DNA from: Branchiostoma floridae
Lineage: Eukaryota; Chordata; Leptocardii; Amphioxiformes; Branchiostomatidae
Direction of reading: 5' to 3'
DNA length: 41,724 nucleotides
Assembly: GCF_000003815.2 (NCBI RefSeq)
Contig: NC_049993.1
Coordinates: 8,650,894 to 8,692,617 of the forward strand
Of the stretch, positions 30,356 to 39,640 are shown in pieces. Position numbers and translations under genes: made by a program. Below the pieces are notes generated by a model. That model made no database searches and was not told the DNA's origin. It saw nothing but the letters and a program-made list of their open reading frames with translations. Numbering within the stretch: the stretch's first letter is position 1; each line of letters begins with the position of its first letter.

Positions 30356-30545
30356 GTCAACCTTTCGCCGCGATCTTATCGGGACACGAAACACGAGGCG
30401 TAGTTGACGTTCCACGCTGTGACGTTGAATAGCGGAGGTTGTGTGAGCGTTGGTTGGGTGGCAGGCGTTGCTGGGGAGGGTGGTGTAGGTGCCATGTCCA
30501 GCCACGGTTGTTGTGTCACCTGAAGTTGGTCAGCAGGACTCCACC
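30356..30545 (+). other. 5' UTR of the plus-strand gene with a 9-codon uORF
   Basis: The acceptor TTTTTCCTCACAG ends at 30355. An in-frame TAG (30486-30488) precedes the start codon. A separate ATG at 30494 opens a 9-codon frame that ends with TGA at 30523, in a different frame from the main start, and could dampen translation. Confidence 0.55.
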
Positions 30546-30620
30546 ATGGCTGCCAGGTGTCTGGTGGCCTTCCAACATGTGGACAGCGAGTCCAAGAAAA
30601 TACTCAGGAAACATGCAAAG
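30546..30620 (+). CDS. plus-strand gene, exon 1
   Basis: The exon encodes MAARCLVAFQHVDSESKKIL and then RKHAK. The donor is AAAG|GTTTGT, phase 0. Confidence 0.88.
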
Positions 30621-33600
30621 GTTTGTGCAGAAAAGCTTCTAACTTATTTCTATACATGGCTAAGAAATCTCTTAAAAAGAACCAATGTTGTTGTTGTCAG
30701 CTTTAGTCATATAACTTTTGTGTTTAGCATCATTTGTGATAACATTTGCTGTACCAGGGCTGTCTCCAAAATCCTTCCGTCTTGGGACAAAAGTTTTCTA
30801 GATGGGACAGAAAAAATTTGAACTCTATGACATGAAACGGATGAAAAGATATATTTATTTTCTTGTCCATCAAATGCTTTAAGTTAAGAAAAAAATGCTC
30901 CTTAATAATAATAGCTACTGCTGCTTTGATAAGTTTACAGTTTATGTTAACCATCACCAAGAAAGTTATGTTTTTGGTAGCATTTGTATGCGTCTGTGTA
31001 AATGACAATCATACTAGAATGCCTGGATGGATTGTATGTGAGTAGGTCTTCATGAGACCTTGAATTGATTAAAATTTGGGACCCCAAGTGGCTTGTTACA
31101 GTACTGCAGTGGAACATCAGGTTTTGTTATCTTTTTTGTTTGTCCATCCATCCTCCAGAACCGGCCCCTGGGAGACCTACACCACAAGTACCAGGATGTA
31201 GCCCCGCCCTCGGAGGAGGCCCTCACCTGTACAGGTGTGGAGGCGCAGCTCTTAAGGCGGTCTCACCTGTCCAAACCCAAGTCTGCCTCGCAGCTCATCG
31301 AGGAGCAGCAAAGAGCAGTGCACAATGCCTTAAACAGGGGAACAAGGTACGTGTTCTGTCAAATGTATGTCCAATACAGTCATACCTGCCCAGAAACAAG
31401 ACCCACAGAACCAAAGAACTGTCTGTGTGGACAGGTTCTCAATATAGGAAGTATTCTTAATGTTTGTGTCAATGGGAAAAATTACCTCATGGACAACAGT
31501 GGTCAAAAGGCCTGGTGGTCACTTGTATAGGATTCACTGTAGTGTAAATTTTAGAATATGGTACGGCCATTCACTCTCATGATCAGTCAATCCCATACCT
31601 GGACAGATATCGTTAGTCCTCATGTTAAAAAGTCTCTTTAAGTAATGTAATATACTTCCCTAGCCCTTTATCCACACTTATTATAGCTGCCATTCATCCT
31701 CTCACGCAAATACAGAGAGATTTGTGTGAGAGGACAATGAGACTTGGCCACTATAAAGTATAATAAATATATTTAAATACCAGGCTACAACTTGATGGAA
31801 TATGATTTGTTTGGTGTTTGAAACTTTGTGTGTTGTGTTGTTCTTCAGATCTGCAGGGGCAGGAAGAAGGGAGGTCCCTGCTAGTGGCAGATCCAGCAGC
31901 AGCAGTAACCAGGGCACAACACCAGGTAATACATTATACATACACATGTCCCTGTCCTTGGTGCTAGAACACTTTCTATGTTGTGATGGATACTAGGCCA
32001 TGTCATGTTGTTGAAGTCATTAATTTCATTTGATGTTGATAGCTCATGTCTTGGGTTTTTAAAATACGAGTAGGTGATATGTTTCCCTGGTGAAAACTCA
32101 ATACATACATGTACACACACTGTTTTTGATTTTACACAGACCCACTGTACAGTATTGTTTAATACTGGCATATTTTCCAGTGATCAAGTATGCTTCCTTT
32201 ATCATAAGATCACAGTGGGGCTTAGCAATGTTAACACCATTTTTATCTCCTTTCTGCAGCTATGAAGAGATCTAGAAGTGTGATGGAGACAGGGAAACAC
32301 AGTTCTTTGTCTTTGAGGAGCCAAAAGTCAGTGTGGAAAGGTACATGTATATATCATTGTACTCTTAAAAGTGATTTCACTTCCAGATTTCACTTCAAGA
32401 TGAGACATAGTCTTCTTTTGTGCTTTTTTTCATGTCCTAAGCCATATCTAGATCCGTTAAACCTGCTCTCCGCTGCTGACCCATACCATACATACTGGTC
32501 CTGTCCTTGGTGCTGAAAATCTTCTTTAGTGCAAATTGTCTACAACGTAAGGTAGCAGAAGGATTATTCTGTTACTGTTGAGCCCTGATTCTATATATGT
32601 AAATCTATACAATAGAAAGGGTATTTTGTAGATTTGCAATACAGCTCTTTTTCTGGTCTGCTCTTTCCCAGTAAAATCCAGTGTGCCCAAAGACCTGCTA
32701 ATTATCATACTAGGCTGTAAGAATCGGTCAATAGAGACACTAGCAGACAGACAAATTATTGTTTCACCATAAAACCTTTTGTTTCCTTTTGATTCTACAC
32801 AATAGAAAGAGTTTTTCTCTTTTCTGATTGCTTTTCCTGTTTCGTTGTTCCCAGTGAAATCCAGTGTGCCCAAAGACCTGCCCGAGGACAGGGCCTACAT
32901 GAGAGTGAGGATGGACCCTGTGGACAAGGCTTGGGTCCGCAGTAAGTCACTAGGAGACCTCAGCGACCAATCAAAAGGTGATAGTTACCAAATAAGTCAT
33001 ATCATTTTATAGAAACAGGTCTAAAATAGTTGGGAGCCAATTAAACATGCTATAAACAATTGACATGAAACATAACTTTCAAAAGTTTTCTCAGAAAAAA
33101 AAAATTCTAGATATTAAGTAGGCAACAAGATAGACATTCAATCAATAGTACGTTTGCTGTCAAACCTGTTCTATACTTGTATTAGAATTAAAATGCATGT
33201 CGATATATACACTTAACAATGTCGAATCAGTACTTATCAATACATCAGTTCAGTTCATCCTCGGACAGGTGACACCATCGTCTCCACATGTTCCTGTCCA
33301 GCATGATTGAACGGAGCTCGCCGGCCTGTAAACCTGTGTCCTCGAGCAGTAGCTTCCTGAGTGTGGCCAAAAGGCGGTCACGCCTGCGCGGCTCGCCTGG
33401 TTCCCAAAGCAAGACCTCTCCTGCCATTTCCTCATGGCGCACCATAATACTAACTATACATACTATAATAGTATCAGGGCTCGAATTAACCACTTGCGCA
33501 CCCCCTCCGCGCAAGTAGTTTTCTCCGTGCGCAAGTTGTTCAGAAAGTCAGGTTGCGCGCGGCGCAACTTGATTTTTTTTGGTAAGCAAAACGATCTTTA

Positions 33601-36600
33601 AGTTACAGGCCCTTAACTAAAAATATCAGAAAATGTACGCCCTGTTTTGGGGATGTACGCCTTTGGTAAGCCCTAATTTTCCGCCGGAAAATTTGCTCAA
33701 AGTTTAAAATTTGCCGGTTTCGGCTTTCACCGAGCCGCCATTTTGATTCTAACTCAAGTCTCGCAGTAACTCACATCTCGCGAATCGCGAGAGTCGCACC
33801 CCATTGGCCATTTTGGCGTGACGTAGCGCGCCTGGGCGCTGCTTTTGGTGGAATTTGGTGGAATATCTTATGTCCCAACGCTGTGTTCGCGGAAAAAATC
33901 ATGCTTTGTTTTGACAATGTTTACGAAAACCCATCGAATGCCTAACGTCCCTGCTGATAAGTACATGTATAGGCTTACTTTAGAGGGAGTTTTTTTGCTT
34001 GTTTGGGACAATTCTGTCGGTGGAATGTGGGGAAAACAACAGCTAGTGACGATGTCTATACTGGGGAGGGGCGCACGGTCCGTTCGACGGAGGTCGCAAT
34101 TTTTCATGGATCTTTTGAGATATTATTTTTGTTGCAGTCTTTATTTTCAAAAGATTGATAAGTGGATGTTGTTTATTGAGAAAAGTGCGCTTAATTCGCC
34201 CTGCATCTTTTTTTGGTGCCATGTTTCTTCAACTGAAATGTACTGTTTCTACAAATAATGGATTAAGTAGCTAATTTGGAGAAAGTAACAACTTGGAATT
34301 GGCGCAACCTGAAATGCTGATGGTGCAAGTTGGTTTTTGATTCAGGTTGCCACCTGCGCAACCTGGCTGAAAAAAGTATTTCGAGGCCTGAGTATACTGC
34401 AGTGTATTGTCTATGGCTCACGTATTTGTATCATCCTCTTACAGAGATGAACAGAGCAGAGCTGCAGCCATCACGAGCAACCACAGGATATGTGAAGTTT
34501 CAGCAGATGAGAAACAAGGCAAAGAACGGGGTTGGTTACGACACCTCGGCCATCTACCTGTCGTTTGCTGGAGGGGAAGAGGAGAAGGATGTTGGGGTGG
34601 TGGATGCCTTCACTGGTATGTAGTTCCAATACCTTTACCTGACATATTCATAGTTATAGCAGGGTGCTGAAATTACACTTGTATGATAAAACATGTCATG
34701 ATATGTCATGTTGATAAATCAAAGCTCTAGGTGTTTGGCAACATACCCTTCAGTGCCTGCAAGAAAATTTAGTTTAGAATATTATTAAGAGATGTACACT
34801 GTACTATAATACATTGAGTGTATAATGAGAAGTAGGTTAATTAGAATCTATAATAGATAGCCCTCGTAACACGAGTACCCATAACACTCAATTGATGCCT
34901 AAAATAAACATAAAGCTAGAGCTGTCAAATGCAACTGTTACAATAGAATATGTAATTGTAATTGATTATTTTCTTGATTTGCCCCCTCCAATTAAACTAC
35001 AGACAAAGATGTTGGTGAGTACTACAGCATTGAGGGTCATGCGGGGTCAAAGATTGCTGACCAGCTACGCAAGGGGAACAAGATTCGCATCGGAATCAAC
35101 GGAGAAGTCATGTCTCACGGCCTCCGAGTTCGGACACGGAGCAAGGAAGACTCACCGTAAGTGTTAAACTTTCTATTGAACTCTGGACCTAAGCCTTTAA
35201 AGTTTTCAGACTGAAAATCCAATGCCTAAATATACTCACCACACAAACCTTAAACATAAGTTTGCCAACTTGAGTGTGCCACCATTATGTCTGTCATGCC
35301 TTTGAAGTTGAAAAATCTTTTAAAATCTCATTGGTCTTCATTGGGTATCTGATCCACAAACTTCCGACACATCGTCACCCTCTGATTAAGTAGGTCAAAT
35401 TAAGTCTATATTATTGACTATCTTCAGATCAGACATGACTTATTCTAAGTGTCAGATACTATAAACTTTATAAAATAAATTCTAGCTACCAAGTTGGCAC
35501 AGATTAATGTTCATTCTAATTTCATATGGAAACATGTATCTCATGTTAGATTATCAAAATACTACTACTGCTGAAATGGCAAACAAAAATGTTTCTTCTA
35601 TTTTTTCTGAAGGAGAAGTGAGCAGGACCATTTCGATATCTACCGTGATGACTGGGACAGTAGCAGTAACTCCACAGACATGGAGAGGGTTCCGCTGTGC
35701 TGGGAGGACCAGGTCAGCAGGCCGGGGTCTCGACTGTTAGCACCACGGTCCGAGAAGAAGGAAGCACCCAAACCTGTGAGTATGACCAGAAAGTCCTACG
35801 TTTCTTCCTTATTTTGCTATCAATGACATAGGTTTAGATGATTAGAAGACTTTTTAGACTTTATAGTTGATTGGTAAACACTCATTCCCTTACTCATTCC
35901 ATGAGTAATTTTGTAATTTTTTCTTTGCCTTTCTTGGCTTTTAGTTTATGCATGATCTGGTCCTTACTTTGATAGGCCAACAAGTCAAATCAAACTGTTG
36001 TTAACTGCCTTTTTGCTTCCTTGTATCCTCCAGCCAGTGTCGGGTTCAAAAATTTCTTCTTTATTTTGTGATTAATCAATGTAAGTGTAGATGATGATAC
36101 ATTGAAGTTGAACACTCGTAACTCACTCATTCCATTGAGCTTGCTTAGAGCCCTTTCATGACTTTGCCTCACTGTTATTTCTTCCTGTCCTGTACATCAA
36201 CCCAGGCATTTCTCTGCAGGTTTTTGTTTTCTGTCCTTAGTTGATGTATTTTTTCTGGCATTTTATGCATGATCTACATGTAGTTCTTACTTTGATAGGC
36301 CAACAAGTCAAAACAAATTGTTGATAACAGCCTTTTTGCTTTGTTGTATACTCCAGCCGATGTCGGGCTGTCAACCAGTGATGTTCGACAAACTCATCCG
36401 TCACGACATGCTCCCGCCCAACTTCGTCCACGTCGGAGCCGCCAGCCCGCCGGGCAGCGCGGGAAAACCGTCCGGACAGTTCCGGGTCAAGCAGCGCACC
36501 AAGGTGAAGCCGGCCTTCAACGGCACGACTCCTTCTAGCAGCCAGATTACGGTCATCAGCATCGACAATTGGAACGAGGAACTGATGACTGAGGAGAGGC

Positions 36601-38225
36601 AGCAGAAAGAGTACGACGAGGTGCTGTGGGACAAGGTCATCCACGGAAAAGCCCGGAACGAACTCCTGAGCGGGCCCAAGTCTCCGACCGTGAGCCAGAC
36701 GATCCTGCCAGAGAAGCGGGCGCGATCGCCGCGGCAGCGAGAGGAAGTGAAGAGTGCAGGGCAGAGGAGTAGTAGGTTAAGTTTTACAGACGGGTACGAT
36801 AATGTTGGGAAGAAGCTGGGGGTTGTTAGACAGCAGGCCATACCCACGGGTAAGTACAGCAGCTCTGGTAGTAGTGTGGATTTTAATTACGTGGGTAACG
36901 GGATGAATCCCATCCCGGGCACTCTTAGTGTACCCACCCCGGCCAACAGTCCAAGGGTTGGGTTTGTGGGCACAGTTAAGCCAATGCCGTCCAAGCCATT
37001 GTACAGGAATGGTGTCGCTAGTATAAGTGTACATGGTATCCAGGGGGACCTCAACTATATCCAGATCGCCCAGCCACTGACGGCACCCGTCGGGCCGCTG
37101 GGCTTACACCAGTGTGACTCTAGCAGCTACAGCACGTTGTACAGATACAGCGCCACCGTGAGAGAAGCCATGGGAGCGGTCGGGAATCCCACCCGCCCGT
37201 TTTCGACGTCGACCAACATTTTCCACGGCCAGGAGCCTGGCGGGGAGTACGAGGTTTTCGAACAGGAGCAGTTTGTGCCAAGCAGAGGATCTACAGCAAA
37301 GAGCAAATCTTCCCAGGGACAGCAGCACGTCAGGTTTGTGGAAGACCTGCCCTCACCGTCACGTGTGGCCACGCCCGATCAGAGGCCGCCATCACGACAC
37401 ACACCATCCCCTCCTGCCCCGACAAACTCACCAGACCGTGTCGGCTCTGTGACTCCGTCCATCCTGCTTTCCTCTGCGCTAGCTGAGGGTGACGCACAGA
37501 AGGCAGAGGACAGGGTACAAACCCCAGAGGTTGGGTCGGACAGTTCAAGAAGACCAACCCTAACGTTAGACTCCATCGTTATACCAACAGCTGGAGAAAC
37601 AGAGTCGGACACATACTCCAACTGTGACCACACTACTGTAGACACGTCCGTGCCGTCCCATGCCACTCTTCGCGAAACACTAGATGTTGAGGAGGATGAA
37701 GACAGTGAAGAGGAGAGGTCCGAGTCTCCTACCTTGCGGTACACAACCTTCAAAGGCGAGAGACCAGGATCGGCCACCGAGGAACAGTTAAACAAAGTGG
37801 CCTCAATGATAGCTAAAACTGTTGTTGGACAGACAGGGTCAGAGAGTGAGGGGAATGATTCTGAGGATGAACAGTTGAATCAAGATGATGAAAGGAGCTC
37901 GGTGAAGAGTTCGGTGTTTTCCGAGTCCTTGGACGGAGACAGCCAGAGCAGAAAGACGAGAAGTATCAGCAGGATAGACAGCGCCTCCCAGTATTCTTCT
38001 GATGACCTGCAGGTCTCGCAGGAGACACAGGAGCTTCTGGAGTCGGTGGCAAAGCTGCCTATTGCAGACGCACCACAGGTGGCAGAACTGTTGTCGTATG
38101 AACCAGACAAACCTTCGCAAAGAGAGCTGGCAGAGCTGAGGGGCCAGATCAAGGAGGACCTGAAACGGACGCAGGAGGAAACACAGAAGGAAATACAAGA
38201 TATCTACATGAAACAGTACGCATGA
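30546..38225 (+). CDS. uncharacterised 966-aa protein, nine coding exons
   Basis: Coding exons: 30546-30620, 31159-31346, 31849-31925, 32260-32340, 32855-32977, 34445-34615, 35003-35156, 35613-35775, 36357-38225. All introns are GT-AG. The sum is 2901 nt, exactly 967 codons, with phases closing throughout. The start has a CCACCATGG context and an in-frame upstream stop. Residues 1-345 hold several short compact blocks. The most domain-like is about 190-285, spread over exons 6-7 (GVGYDTSAIYLSFAGGEEEK, then KIADQLRKGNKIRIGINGEV). The last exon is mostly low-complexity, Ser/Pro/acidic, and ends in a charged helix. No signal peptide or membrane segment was seen. I do not recognise the family. 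It is divergent from MAP3K1. Confidence 0.9.
31159..31346 (+). CDS. plus-strand gene, exon 2
   Basis: The exon encodes NRPLGDLHHKYQDVAPPSEE, then RSHLSKPKSASQLIEEQQRA and VHNALNRGT. The acceptor is ATCCTCCAG, the donor ACAAG|GTACGT, phase 2. The Gln/Glu-rich end could form a helix. Confidence 0.9.
31698..31733. other. 14-bp-stem hairpin in intron 2
   Basis: CCTCTCACGCAAAT (31698-31711) and ATTTGTGTGAGAGG (31720-31733) pair with one mismatch around an 8-nt loop, and the arms extend imperfectly outward. It may be a small fold-back element. Confidence 0.5.
31849..31925 (+). CDS. plus-strand gene, exon 3
   Basis: A 77-nt exon encoding SAGAGRREVPASGRSSSSSN and then QGTTP. It is low-complexity Ser-rich. 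The acceptor is GTTCTTCAG, the donor CCAG|GTAATA. Confidence 0.85.
32260..32340 (+). CDS. plus-strand gene, exon 4
   Basis: An 81-nt phase-1-to-1 exon encoding MKRSRSVMETGKHSSLSLRS and then QKSVWK. The acceptor is TTTCTGCAG, the donor AAAG|GTACAT. Basic and Ser-rich. Confidence 0.86.
32604..32880 (+). repeat. duplicated acceptor edge of exon 5
   Basis: CTATACAATAGAAAG (32605) and CTACACAATAGAAAG (32795) begin two copies offset by about 183-190 bp. Both end in CCCAG followed by T-AAATCCAGTGTGCCCAAA and GACCTGC, the first codons of exon 5. The downstream copy is the real exon. Confidence 0.85.
32672..32716 (+). other. candidate 45-nt cassette exon created by the duplication
   Basis: The decoy acceptor TTTCCCAG at 32671 is followed by an open 45-nt stretch and then a GT-AAGA donor at 32717. 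It enters and leaves in phase 1, like its neighbours, so inclusion would add 15 residues (VKSSVPKDLLIIILG). No transcript evidence is available here. Confidence 0.3.
32855..32977 (+). CDS. plus-strand gene, exon 5
   Basis: A 123-nt phase-1-to-1 exon encoding KSSVPKDLPEDRAYMRVRMD, then PVDKAWVRSKSLGDLSDQSK. The acceptor is GTTCCCAG, the donor AAAAG|GTGATA. Confidence 0.9.
33245..33450 (-). mobile_element. 3' fragment of a non-LTR retrotransposon
   Basis: On the minus strand the frame reads RHEEMAGEVLLWEPGEPRRR, then KLLLEDTGLQAGELRSIMLD and RNMWRRW, ending in a stop near 33245. The 'LLW-P---RR-R' and 'MLDRNMWR' spacing matches the C-terminal tail of RTE/CR1-type or similar polyproteins. It is a truncated, inactive remnant. 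Confidence 0.6.
33475..34390. mobile_element. hAT-like non-autonomous DNA transposon with AGTAT target duplication
   Basis: The ends are CAGGGCTCGAA and its inverse TTCGAGGCCTG (one mismatch), flanked by AGTAT at 33470-33474 and 34391-34395. Subterminal GCGCAAGT/ACTTGCGC/GGTTGCGC motifs recur at both ends, as is common in hAT elements. The 5-bp duplication is unusual, because hAT normally makes 8 bp. A 137-codon open stretch inside (33845-34258) resembles no transposase I know. The element lies in intron 5 and ends only 54 bp before exon 6. Confidence 0.65.
34445..34615 (+). CDS. plus-strand gene, exon 6: start of the most domain-like region
   Basis: The exon encodes MNRAELQPSRATTGYVKFQQ, then MRNKAKNGVGYDTSAIYLSF and AGGEEEKDVGVVDAFT. 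The acceptor is CCTCTTACAG, the donor ACTG|GTATGT, phase 1. Its regular hydrophobic spacing suggests a folded beta-rich domain (inference). Confidence 0.9.
35003..35156 (+). CDS. plus-strand gene, exon 7: domain continued
   Basis: The exon encodes KDVGEYYSIEGHAGSKIADQ, then LRKGNKIRIGINGEVMSHGL and RVRTRSKEDS. The acceptor is AAACTACAG, the donor CACC|GTAAGT, phase 2. Confidence 0.91.
35613..35775 (+). CDS. plus-strand gene, exon 8
   Basis: The exon encodes RSEQDHFDIYRDDWDSSSNS, then TDMERVPLCWEDQVSRPGSR and LLAPRSEKKEAPKP. The acceptor TTTTCTGAAG and the donor CCT|GTGAGT close phases 2 and 0. The longer open frame running over this exon in another phase is rejected. Confidence 0.86.
35830..36376 (+). 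repeat. duplicated acceptor edge of exon 9
   Basis: Two units offset by about 323 bp share TTTAGATGAT-type starts, ACTCATTCC, CATGATCT, TACTTTGATAGGCCAACAAG, TCAAA-CAAA-TGTTG, CCTTTTTGCTT and CTCCAGCC-TGTCGGG. The last block is the acceptor and first codons of exon 9. The decoy acceptor is at 36031-36033, the real one at 36354-36356. Confidence 0.85.
36357..38225 (+). CDS. plus-strand gene, exon 9: long C-terminal exon
   Basis: Residues 345-966 and TGA. It begins PMSGCQPVMFDKLIRHDMLP and contains a charged helix-like block (TEERQQKEYDEVLWDKVIHG). A long disordered Ser/Pro-rich middle and Glu/Asp-Ser clusters (DVEEDEDSEEERSESP) follow, and it ends in a probable coiled coil (RELAELRGQIKEDLKRTQEE). 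GC content is clearly above the flanks and codon usage looks coding throughout. Antisense frames here are shadows. Confidence 0.92.
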   Translation, partial: PMSGCQPVMFDKLIRHDMLPPNFVHVGAASPPGSAGKPSGQFRVKQRTKVKPAFNGTTPSSSQITVISIDNWNEELMTEERQQKEYDEVLWDKVIHGKARNELLSGPKSPTVSQTILPEKRARSPRQREEVKSAGQRSSRLSFTDGYDNVGKKLGVVRQQAIPTGKYSSSGSSVDFNYVGNGMNPIPGTLSVPTPANSPRVGFVGTVKPMPSKPLYRNGVASISVHGIQGDLNYIQIAQPLTAPVGPLGLHQCDSSSYSTLYRYSATVREAMGAVGNPTRPFSTSTNIFHGQEPGGEYEVFEQEQFVPSRGSTAKSKSSQGQQHVRFVEDLPSPSRVATPDQRPPSRHTPSPPAPTNSPDRVGSVTPSILLSSALAEGDAQKAEDRVQTPEVGSDSSRRPTLTLDSIVIPTAGETESDTYSNCDHTTVDTSVPSHATLRETLDVEEDEDSEEERSESPTLRYTTFKGERPGSATEEQLNKVASMIAKTVVGQTGSESEGNDSEDEQLNQDDERSSVKSSVFSESLDGDSQSRKTRSISRIDSASQYSSDDLQVSQETQELLESVAKLPIADAPQVAELLSYEPDKPSQRELAELRGQIKEDLKRTQEETQKEIQDIYMKQYA

Positions 38226-39640
38226 GGAGAAGACACTGAGTGAATAAAGTTCTCGGGTGGAAATTTGATTAGCTGGACTAAAATCACACTTCTAGTGGCC
38301 GGCCTTACAGTTGCCATCTCCTAGGAGGAGAGCGAAGGGGGTCGTTAACCCCAGCCAGCAAGAGATTGTGTGAACACAGGCTAGAAATTTGATGTGGCTT
38401 TGAGGGTCATGCCAAAACATCTAATGGCTTCAGATGGAGCAAATGACAGGACATCGTAAACAAAAATTATGCTTTTACATGAGAAACTTCACAACCATGA
38501 TTTGTTGGTTCGAAAGACTTCTTTTGACATTGCAATTGTGAATGATACAAATCCTAATATAGAGAAAGAGGAATGAAAAGGACTCAAACATCATAATATA
38601 GTGAGTTGCATGATGAAGCTGCTCAAGTCCAAACTTTTTCACAAGTCGTCATTCCTAGCCATTAGAAGCTGCTACAGTCCCCAACCCTCTAGACAAGTCA
38701 AAGGCAAATTCCTAGCCTTCTACCTTTCAAAACAATCCAAGACTATCATATACCATAATGAGGAGTTCCAACCCAATACTGTGTAATCTTGTCACTGAAA
38801 AGCAGTACATGCACAATCTAGTGATGATGATGGGAATCCACTGGCTGATCCACAATTTGCTTCACCCATGATCATAATCAATGGGAGCTTTGAAATCGTG
38901 AACAACCAGATGACGCCTGAAAGTGCAGAGCCTGTGTACTTTGACAGCCATGACAAGTAGTCATCTCTAAACATTGGAGACAAAGAAGGGCGTGCCATGA
39001 CAGCTGGCCTTTAAAGTAACATGGAGACAAAGCCAAAAAAAAGTTATGTGCCAATTAGACAAGCAAAACGACACCTGATCCTGTACTGTGGTTTAGACTG
39101 TACTGGCTCAACTTTGCCATGTTTGCTAACTGTTTTAAGACAGTATATTTGAAGTACTAAAGGAGATGCTATATTTTCTGAGCTTATTTTGCTATTGTTG
39201 CATCCTGATCCATTTTGAATGTAAAGATGGATGCCGGATATACTGTTTTAACATTGTAATATTTTCATTGCTTGTTTTTTTTATTGATTAGTTCTAATAA
39301 GTGTTATTGCCAAGATGGCGCATGTAAATATTATCATGTAATGAACTGAATATTCAGCAAATTGTAACGTTATATAACATCCAAATTCGTAATGGATAAC
39401 AGTAAAACGTTATCAACCCTGAATACTTATTATATAAATAGAATGTGAGTAGATTTTGTATGAAGTTGCTGCTAATTGATATCAGTGTGCTTAATTTTTA
39501 CAATCATGAAATGGTTGTTATGATTCATACCAGGTTAATATTTATACATATCATGTCCCTAATTATATATGATAACTGAATTTGAGTGTGAAAACGATCA
39601 TGTGTATGCAAAAGAATAAAGACGTATTGTTATTGTACAA
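38226..39640 (+). other. 3' UTR of the plus-strand gene and flank
   Basis: An AATAAA lies at 38243-38248, only 18 nt past the stop, and another at 39615-39620. The sequence is AT-rich with no coding signal. The distal signal would give a 3' UTR of about 1.4 kb. Confidence 0.5.
39615..39620 (+). terminator. candidate distal polyadenylation signal
   Basis: AATAAA on the coding strand is followed within 30 nt by T/G-rich sequence (GTATTGTTATTGT). Usage is inferred. Confidence 0.4.

Noticed and set aside
33845-34258. 137-codon plus-strand frame in the hAT-like element
   Set aside because: No transposase signature or known domain. It starts and ends inside a non-autonomous element, so it is not called as a gene.
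36401-36847. Minus-strand frames over the last exon of the plus-strand gene
   Set aside because: They are antisense shadows in GC-rich coding sequence. The plus frame closes in phase with eight upstream exons.
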